From positions 287,040 to 351,039 of the forward strand of contig NZ_KQ948660.1 in assembly GCF_001514145.1 (NCBI RefSeq): a stretch of DNA of 64,000 bases, read 5' to 3'. The stretch comes from Streptomyces canus. Lineage in GTDB: Bacteria; Actinomycetota; Actinomycetes; Streptomycetales; Streptomycetaceae. The notes beneath the pieces were generated by a model. That model saw only the letters and a list, made by a program, of their open reading frames with translations, was not told the DNA's origin and searched no databases. Positions 33,904 to 42,521 of the stretch are shown here, piece after piece (the stretch's first letter is position 1; the number at the start of each line of letters is the position of its first letter). A program made the position numbers and the translations under genes.

Positions 33904-34844
33904 AGGCAGTACGTTTCCACGAGTACGGCGACCCGAGCGTCCTGCGCTACGAGGACGTCGAGCAACCCGTACCCGGCGCCGGTCAGGTTCTGATCGGGGT
34001 CGCCGCGACATCGTTCAACGGGGTCGACGGCAACATCCGCGGGGGCTTCATGCAGGGCCCCATCCCGGTGACGTTGCCGCACACCCCCGGCATCGACGTC
34101 TCCGGCACGGTCCACGCGCTGGGTGAGGGCGTGACCGGCCTCGAGATCGGCGATCAGGTCGTCGGCTTCCTGCCGATGGCGGGCGTCGGCGCGGCCGCGG
34201 AGTACGTGGTGGCCCCGGCCGGGATTCTGACGCCGGCGCCCCGGAGCATCCCGCTGCCCGACGCCGCCGCGCTGCCGGTGGTGGGGCTCACCGCCTGGCA
34301 GGCCCTGTTCGATCACGCGAAGCTGGTGCCGGGGCAGCGCGTGCTCATCAACGGTGCGGGCGGCGCGGTCGGCGGCTACGCCGTGCAGCTGGCCAAGAAC
34401 GCCGGCGCGTACGTGATCGCCACGGCCGGCCCGCGCAGCAGCGAGCACGTCGGGACGGCGGGTGCGGACGAGGTCGTCGACCACACCGCCACCGAGGTGA
34501 CCGCGGCGGTGACCGAGCCGGTCGACGTCGTGCTCAACCTCGCTCCGATCGACCCGGCGCAGCTGGCCGCGCTGCTCACCCTGATCCGTTCCGGTGGAGT
34601 GCTGGTGAACACCACGGTGTGGATGCCCGCGCCCAGCGACGAACAGCGCGGTGTGCGCGGCATCGACCTGTTCGTCAACAGCGACGCCGAACAGCTGTCG
34701 CGGCTGGTGGCGCTGGTCGACTCTGGCGAGCTGCGCGTCGACGTGGCGCAGCGGGTGCCGCTGGCGGAGCTGCCGGCAGTCCACACCCGGGCCGCCACGG
34801 GCGAGCTGCACGGCAAGGTCGTCATCGTCGCGCCCGGCACCTGA
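33900..34844 (+). CDS. Zinc-independent medium-chain quinone oxidoreductase-like protein
   Basis: 314 residues. The MDR family fold is evident: MKAVRFHEYGDPSVLRYEDV, GVAATSFNGVDGNIRGG, PHTPGIDVSGTVHALGEGV, then the NADPH site VLINGAGGAVGGYAVQLAK (about 144-162) and the C-terminal GELHGKVVIV. The catalytic and structural zinc cysteines are absent, as in QOR/zeta-crystallin enzymes. It probably reduces a quinone or enone with NADPH. It is translationally coupled to the XRE regulator, which likely controls it. Confidence 0.92.
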   Translation: MKAVRFHEYGDPSVLRYEDVEQPVPGAGQVLIGVAATSFNGVDGNIRGGFMQGPIPVTLPHTPGIDVSGTVHALGEGVTGLEIGDQVVGFLPMAGVGAAAEYVVAPAGILTPAPRSIPLPDAAALPVVGLTAWQALFDHAKLVPGQRVLINGAGGAVGGYAVQLAKNAGAYVIATAGPRSSEHVGTAGADEVVDHTATEVTAAVTEPVDVVLNLAPIDPAQLAALLTLIRSGGVLVNTTVWMPAPSDEQRGVRGIDLFVNSDAEQLSRLVALVDSGELRVDVAQRVPLAELPAVHTRAATGELHGKVVIVAPGT

Positions 34845-34880
34845 TCCTCACCCGACCGTCCCTTGAAGGAGACGACCCCG

Positions 34881-35381
34881 ATGATCCCCGACGACGACCC
34901 GTCCCGCTCACTGACCGTGGCGGACCCCGACGATCCCGGCACGACGTACATCTCTCTGGTGGGCAACACGTACGCCATGCTGGTCACCGGCGAGCAGACC
35001 GCCGGCCGGTACTGCCTGATCGACATGCGCGTCCCCGACGGCGGCGGCCCGCCGCCGCACCGGCACGACTTCGAGGAGATGTTCACCGTCCTCGAGGGCG
35101 AGATCGAGTTCACCTTCCGCGGCGAGAAGCACACCGTACGGGCCGGGTCCACGGTCAACATCCCGGCCAACGCCCCGCACAACTTCCGCAACGCCTCGGG
35201 TGCGCCGGCCCGCATGCTGTGCATGTGCACCCCCGCCGGCCAGGACGAGTACTTCACGCGCATCGGCGATGTCGTCGCGGGCAAGGACGCGCCGCCGCCC
35301 CACCTGTCGGAGGACGAGCTCGCGGAGCGCCGCCGCCGCGCGGCCGAGTTGGCCCCGACCTACCGGAGCGAGTTCCTGTGA
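34881..35381 (+). CDS. Cupin domain protein
   Basis: 166 residues. ATG 34881 has GAAGGAG nine bases upstream. The cupin metal motifs are present: G(X)5HXH(X)4E as PPPHRHDFEEMFTVLEGEIEF, and the second motif PANAPHNFRN. A small metal-dependent enzyme or sensor is expected. It lies 36 bp after the quinone oxidoreductase gene and probably belongs to that operon, so it may act on the same electrophile or aromatic compound. Confidence 0.9.
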   Translation: MIPDDDPSRSLTVADPDDPGTTYISLVGNTYAMLVTGEQTAGRYCLIDMRVPDGGGPPPHRHDFEEMFTVLEGEIEFTFRGEKHTVRAGSTVNIPANAPHNFRNASGAPARMLCMCTPAGQDEYFTRIGDVVAGKDAPPPHLSEDELAERRRRAAELAPTYRSEFL

Positions 35382-35468
35382 GGGGCAGGAGCACATGAGC
35401 AAGCGGCACGGCGGCGGCCCCGCGCCCGGCGGGAAGCCACCGCCGCGCCGCTCAGAGAGTCACGGGTG

Positions 35469-36005
35469 TCACTTGGCCGGCTTGTAGAAGGCGTACGTCG
35501 CGGTGTACGCCACGCTCACCTGGTCCGTGCCGGTGCAGGCGGTGGCCGGGGCGACGCCGCCGGTGGTGTTGAGGCGCTGTATGTAGGAGACGCCCCCGAA
35601 GACGCCCGCGCCCCGGGTGGCGGTGGCCTGGAGCAGGAGCTCGGGGATGGTGCCGGTCTTGGGGGAGTTGGCGATCGCCGCGGCGTTCACCGCGCTGCCG
35701 TCCACCGTGGAGACCCAGACGGGGCCACGGGAGTGCAGGGCGACCGTGCGGCCTCTCCTGTCCGACAGGGTGGCGGCCGGCTCCAGGAGCTTCCAGGCAC
35801 CGTCGGTGCAGGTGTAGGTCTGCACGCCCCGGGCCGGGTAGACGCCCGTCAGCTTGTTGCCGTCGGGAACCTTCAGGGCCGCGGGGGCCTTCACGGGCTT
35901 GAGCGCCGCATCGGCGGGGGCCGCGTTACCGGCGGTCGTCCCCAGGAAGGCGGTCGCGGCGGCGAGGGCCGCGGTGGTCAGGGCGAGTCGTTTGGTGAGC
36001 TTCAA
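35469..36005 (-). CDS. Secreted DUF3455 protein
   Basis: 178 residues from TTG 36005, with CGGAGAA upstream. A signal peptide (KRLALTTAALAAATAFLG, cleavage near AGNA-AP) precedes the DUF3455 core: APAALKVPDGNKLTGVYPARGVQTY, TCTDGAWKLLEPAATLSD, and a terminal C-x-GTDQVSVAYTATYAFYK. The mature protein should be exported. Function is unknown. Confidence 0.9.
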   Translation of the reverse strand: MKLTKRLALTTAALAAATAFLGTTAGNAAPADAALKPVKAPAALKVPDGNKLTGVYPARGVQTYTCTDGAWKLLEPAATLSDRRGRTVALHSRGPVWVSTVDGSAVNAAAIANSPKTGTIPELLLQATATRGAGVFGGVSYIQRLNTTGGVAPATACTGTDQVSVAYTATYAFYKPAK

Positions 36006-36137
36006 GTCGGTTCTCCGGAAAGGTTCTTGACTGGTCTTCAGTACAGCGACATCGATGTCGCCGCCCCCGGTCCGGGACTCTACGGGCCCTCCCGAGGGTT
36101 ACCGGCCAGTTGGCCGAACCCCGTCCCGAAGAGCCGC

Positions 36138-37841
36138 TCACCCCGGCCAGACGATCGACTGCACCTCGCTGTAGGCGTGCAGCGCGTACGACCCGCAGTC
36201 CCGTCCGACCCCGCTGCTGCGGAAGCCTCCGAACGGTGCCTCCATGTTGCGGCCGACCGTGTTGACCCCGACTCCCCCGGCCCGTAGCCGCCGTGCCACC
36301 CGGAAGGCGCGGGCCACGTCGGCCGACCAGACGTAGTCGATGAGGCCGTAGTCGGTGTCGTTGGCGAGCGCGATGCCCTCCTCCTCGTCGTCGAAGGGCG
36401 TCACGGTCACGACGGGGCCGAAGATCTCCTCGCGGACCACCCGCATCTCCGGGCCACAGTCGGCGAGGAGGGTCGGGGCGACGTAGAAACCGCGGTCGGC
36501 AGCGGGCCGTTCACCGCCCACGATGACGGAAGCGCCTTCCTTGCGGCCGAGTTCGACGTACGACTCCACCCGCTCCCGGTGCGCCGCCGAGATCACCGGC
36601 CCGACGACCGTTCCGGCCTCCCGGGGGTTACCCACCTTCAACCTGTCTGCGTACGCGGCCAGTTGCTCGACGAGTCGCTCGTAGATCCCGCGCTGCACCA
36701 GCACCCTCGTCGGTGCCGTACAGATCTGTCCGCTGTAGAAGGAGAAGGTGGTCCCGATCCCGGCCACGGCCGACCCGAGATCCGCGTCCTCGAAGACGAC
36801 CGCCGCTCCCTTTCCGCCCAGCTCCATCAACTGCCGCTTCATGGACCGCCCGCACACCTCGCCGATGCGCTGTCCGACGGCCGTGGAGCCGGTGAAGCTG
36901 ACCATGTCGACGTCCGGGGAGTCGACCGCGGCCTCACCGACCTCCACGGCACGGCCGCTCACCACGTTCACGACCCCGCGCGGAACCCCGGCGGCCTCCA
37001 GCGCCTCCGCCATGCGGTACACGGAGAGGGGGTCCTGCGGGGCGGGCTTCACGACCACCGTGTTGCCCATGACGAGCGCGGGGGCGATCTTGCCCGCCGG
37101 GTTCGCCCAGGGGTTGTTGTACGACGTGATGCAGGTGACGACCCCGACGGGCTGCCGGACGGCCAGCGCGCCCATCACCGCGGCCTTCCCCATCGGCCCG
37201 GCCTCGTTGATCTGCGGCGGGATCGCCCACTCGGCGGGCTCGACCTGCGCGTACCGCCGGAAGCGGGCGGCGGCGACGCCGACCTGCATCGCGCGGGCCG
37301 TGGCGGTGGTCGCCCCGGTCTCGGCCTGGGCCAGTTCGGCGTACGGCACCAGGCGGGAGCGCATGAGGTCGGAGGCGCGGGCGAGGATCGCCGCCCGCTC
37401 CCCCACCGGCGTGCGCGACCACGCCCCGAAGGCCTCGCGGGCCGCGGCACAGGCCGCGCGCACCTGATCCCGCGAGGCCTCCGGAGCCCACCCGACGGTC
37501 TCCTCGGTGGCCGGATCGACCACCGCGTAGTGCCCACGGTCCGGCACGACCCACTCACCGCCGACGAAGAGCCGCTGCCCGGCCGAGGGGCCGATCGAGG
37601 GATCGGCCGCAGCACCGGCCGACGGACCATCTGCGGGCCTGCCCGACCCCGCCGCAGCACCGGCCGCGGGACCGATCAAGGAATCGGGAGAGGGATCGGT
37701 CGAGGGCCCGCCCGACGGACCATCCGCCGCACCGGCCAAGGGCCCGACCTGCCCCCCGCCCACCGAGGGCCCGACCCGCGCCCCCGCCGAAGATCCCTCC
37801 CCGGAGCCCACCTCGTTCCTCACCTCGCCGGCGGAGCTCAC
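36138..37841 (-). CDS. Aldehyde dehydrogenase family protein with low-complexity N-terminal extension
   Basis: 567 residues. The enzyme domain starts near QRLFVGGEWVVPDRG and contains FTGSTAVGQRI (NAD binding), Glu in ELGGKGAAVVFEDAD (about 340), and the nucleophile in GQICTAPTRV (Cys about 374). It oxidises an aldehyde to a carboxylic acid with NAD(P)+. The first 95 or so residues are Gly/Ala/Pro/Ser repeats with no homologue I recognise. GTG 37841 overlaps the stop of the upstream amidohydrolase gene (GTGA), which supports this start, although a later start that removes the repeats is possible. It is third in the operon 40704 to 36138. Confidence 0.9.
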   Translation of the reverse strand: MSSAGEVRNEVGSGEGSSAGARVGPSVGGGQVGPLAGAADGPSGGPSTDPSPDSLIGPAAGAAAGSGRPADGPSAGAAADPSIGPSAGQRLFVGGEWVVPDRGHYAVVDPATEETVGWAPEASRDQVRAACAAAREAFGAWSRTPVGERAAILARASDLMRSRLVPYAELAQAETGATTATARAMQVGVAAARFRRYAQVEPAEWAIPPQINEAGPMGKAAVMGALAVRQPVGVVTCITSYNNPWANPAGKIAPALVMGNTVVVKPAPQDPLSVYRMAEALEAAGVPRGVVNVVSGRAVEVGEAAVDSPDVDMVSFTGSTAVGQRIGEVCGRSMKRQLMELGGKGAAVVFEDADLGSAVAGIGTTFSFYSGQICTAPTRVLVQRGIYERLVEQLAAYADRLKVGNPREAGTVVGPVISAAHRERVESYVELGRKEGASVIVGGERPAADRGFYVAPTLLADCGPEMRVVREEIFGPVVTVTPFDDEEEGIALANDTDYGLIDYVWSADVARAFRVARRLRAGGVGVNTVGRNMEAPFGGFRSSGVGRDCGSYALHAYSEVQSIVWPG

Positions 37842-39571
37842 CTGGTGCTCACCGTCCGCGTGTCCCGCCCCGACCGCAGCACCCGGCCCGGTACGGCTCC
37901 GCTCACCACGTCGTCCCGGATCGCCTCGATCCCGTTGACCCATACGGCCCGTATTCCGATCGCCTTGGAGTCCAGCCGTGGACTGTCACCCGGCAGGTCG
38001 TGCACCAGGGTGGCCGTGCCCGCGGCGATCCGTTCCGGGTCGAAGAGCACGAGGTCCGCATGGAAGCCCTCCTCGATCCGCCCGCGCTCCCGCAGGCCGA
38101 ACAGCTGGGCCGGGTCGTCGGTGAGCATCTTCACGGCCTGCTCCAGCGACGTCAGCCGCCGCCCGCGCAGACAGTCCCCGATGAAGCGGGTCGTGTACGG
38201 CGCCCCGCACATCCGGTCCAGGTGCGCGCCCGCGTCGGAGCCGCCGAGCAGCACGTCCTCGTGCTGCCAGGCCTCGGCACGCATCGCCCAGGACGCCGGG
38301 TCGTTGTCGGTGGGCATGGGCCACAGGACCGTACGCAACGAGTCGGCCGCGCAGATCTCGACCAGCGCGGCGAACGGCTCCTGCCCGCGCTCGGCCGCGA
38401 TGTCCTCCACGACCCGTCCACTGAGCCCGCGGTTCGCCTCGCTGTAGGTGTCGCCGATGACGTACCGCCCGAAGTTGGTCAGCCGCCGGAAGACCCCCGC
38501 CTCCTTGGACACGGAGTGCCTGAGCAGTTCCTTCTGTACGTCCGGATCGCGCAGCCGCTCGATCCGCTCGGGGACGGGCAGTGCGAGAACCGGTCCCCAG
38601 CCGGGGATCAGGTTCAGTGCGCAGAACGTGCCCAGGGACATGTTCATCGGGGTCAGGATCGGCATGGTGAGAGCGACGACCCGGCCACCCGCCTTCCTCG
38701 CCTGCTCGCTCGCGAACAGCTGCCTCGGCACCCGCTCCGGCACGGACGAGTCAATGGTCAGCACGTTCCAGTTCAACGGCCGCCCGGCCGCCGCGCTCAT
38801 CTCCACGAACAGTTCGATCTCGGCATCGCTGAACTGATCGAGACACCCGGCGACGATCGCCTCGATCTGTGTCCCCTCGTGCTCCCCGACGGCCCGCGAC
38901 AGGGCCAGCAGCTCGGCGGGCAGCGCGTGCCGGGACGCCACGGGCTTTCCGTCGCCGTCGGAGTGCGTGGACGACTGGGTGGTGGAGAGACCCCAGGCGC
39001 CGGCGTCCATGGCCTCGTGGAACAGCCGCAGCATCTCCGCGAGTTGCTCCTCGGACGGCTGCCCCCCGATGGCGTCCGGCCCCATGACATACCGCCGCAG
39101 CGCGCAATGGCCCACCATGAAACCGGCGTTGACCGCGATCCGGTCTTCGAGCGCGTCCAGGTACTCGCCGAAGGAGTGCCAGCTCCAGGGTGCCCCCTCC
39201 TCCAGGGCGACCAGCGACATCCCCTCGACCTTGGACATCATCCGGCGGGTGTAGTCGGCGTCGTCCGGGCGGGCCGGGTTCAGCGGCGCCAGGGTGAAGC
39301 CGCAGTTCCCGGCGGCGACCGTGGTGACCCCATGGTTGAGGGAGGGGGTCGCGTACGGGTCCCAGAACAGCTGGGCGTCGTAGTGCGTGTGCGGATCGAC
39401 GAACCCGGGAGCGAGGACGAGCCCGCCGGCGTCCTCGCTGGTGCGGGCCTCCTCGGCGACACCCCGGCCGATCACGGCGATACGACCGTCCCGGATGCCG
39501 ACGTCGGCGGTGAAGGCGGGCGCACCGGTCCCGTCGACAACGGTCGCACCCCTGATGACGTGATCGAGCAT
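37838..39571 (-). CDS. Amidohydrolase family 3, N-acyl-D-amino-acid deacylase-like
   Basis: 577 residues from ATG 39571. The metal-dependent hydrolase fold is clear: MLDHVIRGATVVDGTGAPAF, the HxH motif GFVDPHTHYDAQLFWDP, GVTTVAAGNCGF, GLSTTQSSTHSDGDGK, and the C-terminal GSDAGAHLDRM and DPAQLFGLRERGRIEEG. D-aminoacylases open cyclic or linear amide bonds; annotation of this branch is loose, and the true substrate is more likely an amide, lactone or imide made by the linked LLM enzyme. Only 14 bp separate it from that gene, and its stop overlaps the aldehyde dehydrogenase start. Confidence 0.9.
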   Translation of the reverse strand: MLDHVIRGATVVDGTGAPAFTADVGIRDGRIAVIGRGVAEEARTSEDAGGLVLAPGFVDPHTHYDAQLFWDPYATPSLNHGVTTVAAGNCGFTLAPLNPARPDDADYTRRMMSKVEGMSLVALEEGAPWSWHSFGEYLDALEDRIAVNAGFMVGHCALRRYVMGPDAIGGQPSEEQLAEMLRLFHEAMDAGAWGLSTTQSSTHSDGDGKPVASRHALPAELLALSRAVGEHEGTQIEAIVAGCLDQFSDAEIELFVEMSAAAGRPLNWNVLTIDSSVPERVPRQLFASEQARKAGGRVVALTMPILTPMNMSLGTFCALNLIPGWGPVLALPVPERIERLRDPDVQKELLRHSVSKEAGVFRRLTNFGRYVIGDTYSEANRGLSGRVVEDIAAERGQEPFAALVEICAADSLRTVLWPMPTDNDPASWAMRAEAWQHEDVLLGGSDAGAHLDRMCGAPYTTRFIGDCLRGRRLTSLEQAVKMLTDDPAQLFGLRERGRIEEGFHADLVLFDPERIAAGTATLVHDLPGDSPRLDSKAIGIRAVWVNGIEAIRDDVVSGAVPGRVLRSGRDTRTVSTR

Positions 39572-39585
39572 GGAACCGAGCCCCC

Positions 39586-40704
39586 CTATGCGGATTCGCG
39601 GAATCGGGTCGTCCGGTGCACCGGATCCGTGTCGATCTTCGGAATCACGTGCTCCCCGATGAGACGGATCGTCTGCAGCGTCTCCTCCTTCGGCACCCCC
39701 ACCGGCAGCCCGAAGCTCAGCTGGTCCGCCCCGGCCTGCTCCCACCGCTTGCACTGCCGGACCACCTCGTCGGGATCCCCGCAGATCAGCAGCTCCTCCT
39801 CGATGAGCACCTCCACGAACTCCGCGGTGTACTCGGGCAGCGTCTCGGGCCACACCGGGAACCCCTCGGGCCGCGGGAAGGTGTCGTGGTACCGGAACAC
39901 CAGGGACGGCAGATAGTGCAGCCCCCCGTTCACCGCGATCTCGATCGCCTCGGCGTGCGTCGGCGCGCAGATGGCCGTCGTCGTCACCATCACGTTGTCG
40001 TTGACGAAGTCCCCGATCGGCTCGGCGTCGACCACCGCCGTCTTGTACTGCTCGAGGACCCACTCCATGTCGGAGACCTTCTGCACGCTGAAGCCCAGCA
40101 CCCCGAGCCCCTTGCGGGCAGCCATGGCGTACGACGGCGGCGACCCGGCCGCGTACCACATCGCGGGGTGCGACTTCCCGTACGGCTTCGGCAGCACCTT
40201 CCGCGGCGGCAGCTGCCAGTGCTTGCCCTGGAAGCCGGTGTACTCGTCCTGGAGCCACATCTTGGGGAACTCGGCGATGGTCTCTTCCCAGATCTCCTTG
40301 GTGTAGTTCATGTCGGTCACGCCCGGTATGAACCCGAGGATCTCGTGCGATCCCGCCCCGCGCCCGCTGCCGAACTCGAAGCGGTTCTCAGTGAGATGGT
40401 CGAGCATGGCCACTTTCTCGGCGACCTTCACGGGGTGGTTGACCTGGGCGAGCGGGTTGAAGATCCCGGAGCCGAGATGGATCCGCTCGGTCGCGTGCGC
40501 GAGGTACCCGAGGAACACGTCGTTGGCGGAGAGGTGCGAGTACTCCTCCAGGAAGTGGTGCTCGGACGCCCAGGCGTACTTGAAGCCGGACCGGTCCGCC
40601 TGGATGACGTACTCGGTCTCCTCCATCAGCGCCTTGTGTTCGGCCAGCGGGTCGGTCTCGGCACGTTTGCCCACGTATCCCTGTACAAAGAGCCCGAATT
40701 CCAA
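39586..40704 (-). CDS. LLM class flavin- or F420-dependent oxidoreductase (first gene of operon)
   Basis: 372 residues. The luciferase-like barrel is recognised from MEFGLFVQGYVGKRAE, YAWASEHHFLEEYSHLSAND, RIHLGSGIFNPLAQVNHPVK, EKVAMLDHLTENRFEFGSG and ICGDPDEVVRQCKRWEQAGADQ. Members oxygenate or hydride-transfer onto ketones, heterocycles or CoA esters. The start is TTG 40704 with no ribosome site on this strand; the message may be leaderless or poorly initiated. Operator B lies 40 bp upstream. It is the first gene of a three-gene unit with the amidohydrolase and the aldehyde dehydrogenase. Confidence 0.9.
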   Translation of the reverse strand: MEFGLFVQGYVGKRAETDPLAEHKALMEETEYVIQADRSGFKYAWASEHHFLEEYSHLSANDVFLGYLAHATERIHLGSGIFNPLAQVNHPVKVAEKVAMLDHLTENRFEFGSGRGAGSHEILGFIPGVTDMNYTKEIWEETIAEFPKMWLQDEYTGFQGKHWQLPPRKVLPKPYGKSHPAMWYAAGSPPSYAMAARKGLGVLGFSVQKVSDMEWVLEQYKTAVVDAEPIGDFVNDNVMVTTTAICAPTHAEAIEIAVNGGLHYLPSLVFRYHDTFPRPEGFPVWPETLPEYTAEFVEVLIEEELLICGDPDEVVRQCKRWEQAGADQLSFGLPVGVPKEETLQTIRLIGEHVIPKIDTDPVHRTTRFRESA

Positions 40705-40744
40705 GGAGGTTCACCGTCCCCAGTCTGTCTCTGACACTCCTGTT

Positions 40745-40761
40745 TCTGACACACCGTCAGA
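40745..40761. promoter_or_regulatory. Inverted-repeat operator B
   Basis: TCTGACA-CAC-CGTCAGA, one mismatch from perfect symmetry, 40 bp upstream of the LLM start at 40704. Confidence 0.75.
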
Positions 40762-40809
40762 TTCTCGATCTGCCGCCGACTGTGGCACCGGGCGCATACA
40801 CCGTCAATA

Positions 40810-40826
40810 GCTGACGGGCGGTCAGA
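40810..40826. promoter_or_regulatory. Inverted-repeat operator C
   Basis: GCTGACG-GGC-GGTCAGA keeps the CTGAC-N5-GTCAG core. It overlaps the stop codon of the SDR gene and is centred 65 bp from operator B, so the two may bind co-operatively to shut the LLM promoter. Confidence 0.6.
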
Positions 40827-41592
40827 TGACGGAGACCCCGGCGAGCCACCCGCCGTCGATCACGAACGGCTGGCCGGTGATGTACGAGGAGTCGGCTGAG
40901 GTCAGGAAGAGCGCGAGCGCCGCCACCTCCTCCGGCCGCCCGATCCGGCCCAGCGGGACGACCTTGCGGTAGAACCGGTCGAGCCCCCGGGAGGCCTCCT
41001 CGCCGTCCGCCGACGGGTCCAGGACCGCGGGGTTGGACATGGCGGTGTCCACGGCACCCGGGCACATCGCGTTGACCCGGATACCGCGCGGTGCCAGCTC
41101 CAGCGCGGCGACCCGGGTGAGCCCGAGGATCGCGTGCTTGGAGGCCGCGTAGGCGCCCACGCCCGCCATCCCGGTCACCCCGGTGTAGGAGGCGGTGTTG
41201 ACGACCGTGCCGCCGTCGGACAGGACGGGCGCCACGGTCCTGATGCCGAGGAAGCAGCCGACCTGGTTGACGTTCACGATCTGCATGAACTCGTCGAGGG
41301 GGGTGTCGAGAAGGGAGTTGAAGCGCAGGATGCCGGCGTTGTTGACGAGCCCGTCGACCCGGCCGTACTCCTCGACGACGGCCTGTGCCGCCCGCCGCCA
41401 GTCGGACTCCTGGCTCACGTCCAGGTGGACGTACAGCGCCCCGATCTCCTCGGCGAGCGCCTTCCCCTGCTCGTCCAGCACATCGCCCACGACGACCTCG
41501 GCGCCCTCCTCCCGGAACAGCCGGGCCTCCTGCTCGCCCTGCCCGCGCGCCGCGCCCGTGACGAGGACGACACGTCCGTCCAGCTTGCCCAT
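40822..41592 (-). CDS. SDR family oxidoreductase
   Basis: 256 residues from ATG 41592, with GAGGAG seven bases upstream. Classical SDR motifs: VLVTGAARGQGEQEARLF, NNAGILRFN, the catalytic Tyr-Lys in VGAYAASKHAI with the Ser in TASYTGVTG, and the C-terminal SSYITGQPFVIDGGW. It should interconvert an alcohol and a ketone with NAD(P). It is the last gene of the operon that begins at 43750, 11 bp after the LLM gene. Confidence 0.92.
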   Translation of the reverse strand: MGKLDGRVVLVTGAARGQGEQEARLFREEGAEVVVGDVLDEQGKALAEEIGALYVHLDVSQESDWRRAAQAVVEEYGRVDGLVNNAGILRFNSLLDTPLDEFMQIVNVNQVGCFLGIRTVAPVLSDGGTVVNTASYTGVTGMAGVGAYAASKHAILGLTRVAALELAPRGIRVNAMCPGAVDTAMSNPAVLDPSADGEEASRGLDRFYRKVVPLGRIGRPEEVAALALFLTSADSSYITGQPFVIDGGWLAGVSVI

Positions 41593-41603
41593 GCGGTGAC
41601 TCC

Positions 41604-42521
41604 TCAGAGGTGGGGGGCGGTGTCGGCGCCGAACGCCGAGATCTGGTCGATGAGTTCGGCTCGGTCGCGGCTGCGGAAGCGCACCTGGATCTGGTCCACG
41701 CCCATCGCGCGGTAGGCACGCAGGGACTCGGCGAGTGCGTCGGGCGGGCCGCTGAGCGTCCGGCGGCCGACGTCCCACGTGGGCGTGCCGACGTAGAGCG
41801 GCTCGGCGATGGCCCCGACGCTGAACGGCTCTTCGATGCCCGCCTCCGCCCGCAGCCGCCCTATCCGCTCGATCTGTGCCGGCAGCCGGTCCCGGGGGTC
41901 CCCCTGGGGCAGCCACCCGTCGCCCTTGAGCGCGGCCCGGCGTACGGCGGCCTGGGAGGAACCCCCGACCCACACCGGTACGCGGGACTGCGCGGGCCGG
42001 GGTCGCTGTCCGAGGCCCTCGAAGTCGTAGAGCTTGCCGTGGTGTTCGGGGAACTCGTCGGGCCCCAGGGCCTTTCGCAGGGCGTCGATCGACTCGTCGA
42101 GGACGGCGCCGCGCCCCGCGAAGTCGACCCCGAGCGCCTCGAACTCCTCCTGCACATGGCCCGCGCCGACACCGAGGATCAGCCGCCCGCCGCTGAGATG
42201 GTCGAGGGTGGCGTACTGCTTGGCGGTCAGCAGGGGGTGCCGCAGCCCGACCACCGCCACATGGCTCAGCAGCCGCACGCGTTCGGTCACGCCCGCCAGG
42301 AAGGCGAGGGTGGCGACCGGGTCGTACCAGACCGTGCTCATCGCGGGAGCGAGGCGGCGCGGTACGGCCACGTGGTCGCAGGCCGCGATGTACGCGAACC
42401 CGGCGCGGTCGGCGGCCCCGGCCACCTCGGCGAGGTCCTCAGGCCCGGCGCCGGCCTCCCAGGGCTCGGCGTAGATCGTGCTCTGGGACTGGACGGGGAG
42501 CTGGATGCCGTACTCGATCAC
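41604..42521 (-). CDS. LLM class oxidoreductase (second)
   Basis: 305 residues. GTG 42521 overlaps the stop of the amidohydrolase gene (GTGA), so the two are translationally coupled. Motifs: IEYGIQLPVQ, GFAYIAACDHVAVP, VRLLSHVAVVGLRHPLLTAKQYATLDHLSGGRLILGVGAGHVQEEF and VPVWVGGSSQAAVRRAALKGDGWLP. These fit the F420-dependent subgroup, though FMN use cannot be excluded. It is a different branch from the LLM encoded at 39586, so the pathway may use two oxidoreductive steps of this type. Confidence 0.92.
   Translation of the reverse strand: MIEYGIQLPVQSQSTIYAEPWEAGAGPEDLAEVAGAADRAGFAYIAACDHVAVPRRLAPAMSTVWYDPVATLAFLAGVTERVRLLSHVAVVGLRHPLLTAKQYATLDHLSGGRLILGVGAGHVQEEFEALGVDFAGRGAVLDESIDALRKALGPDEFPEHHGKLYDFEGLGQRPRPAQSRVPVWVGGSSQAAVRRAALKGDGWLPQGDPRDRLPAQIERIGRLRAEAGIEEPFSVGAIAEPLYVGTPTWDVGRRTLSGPPDALAESLRAYRAMGVDQIQVRFRSRDRAELIDQISAFGADTAPHL

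Noticed and set aside
40698..40712. AAGGAGGT sequence next to the LLM start
   Set aside because: It is on the plus strand while the gene is on the minus strand, so it cannot serve as its ribosome site. No plus-strand gene starts there.
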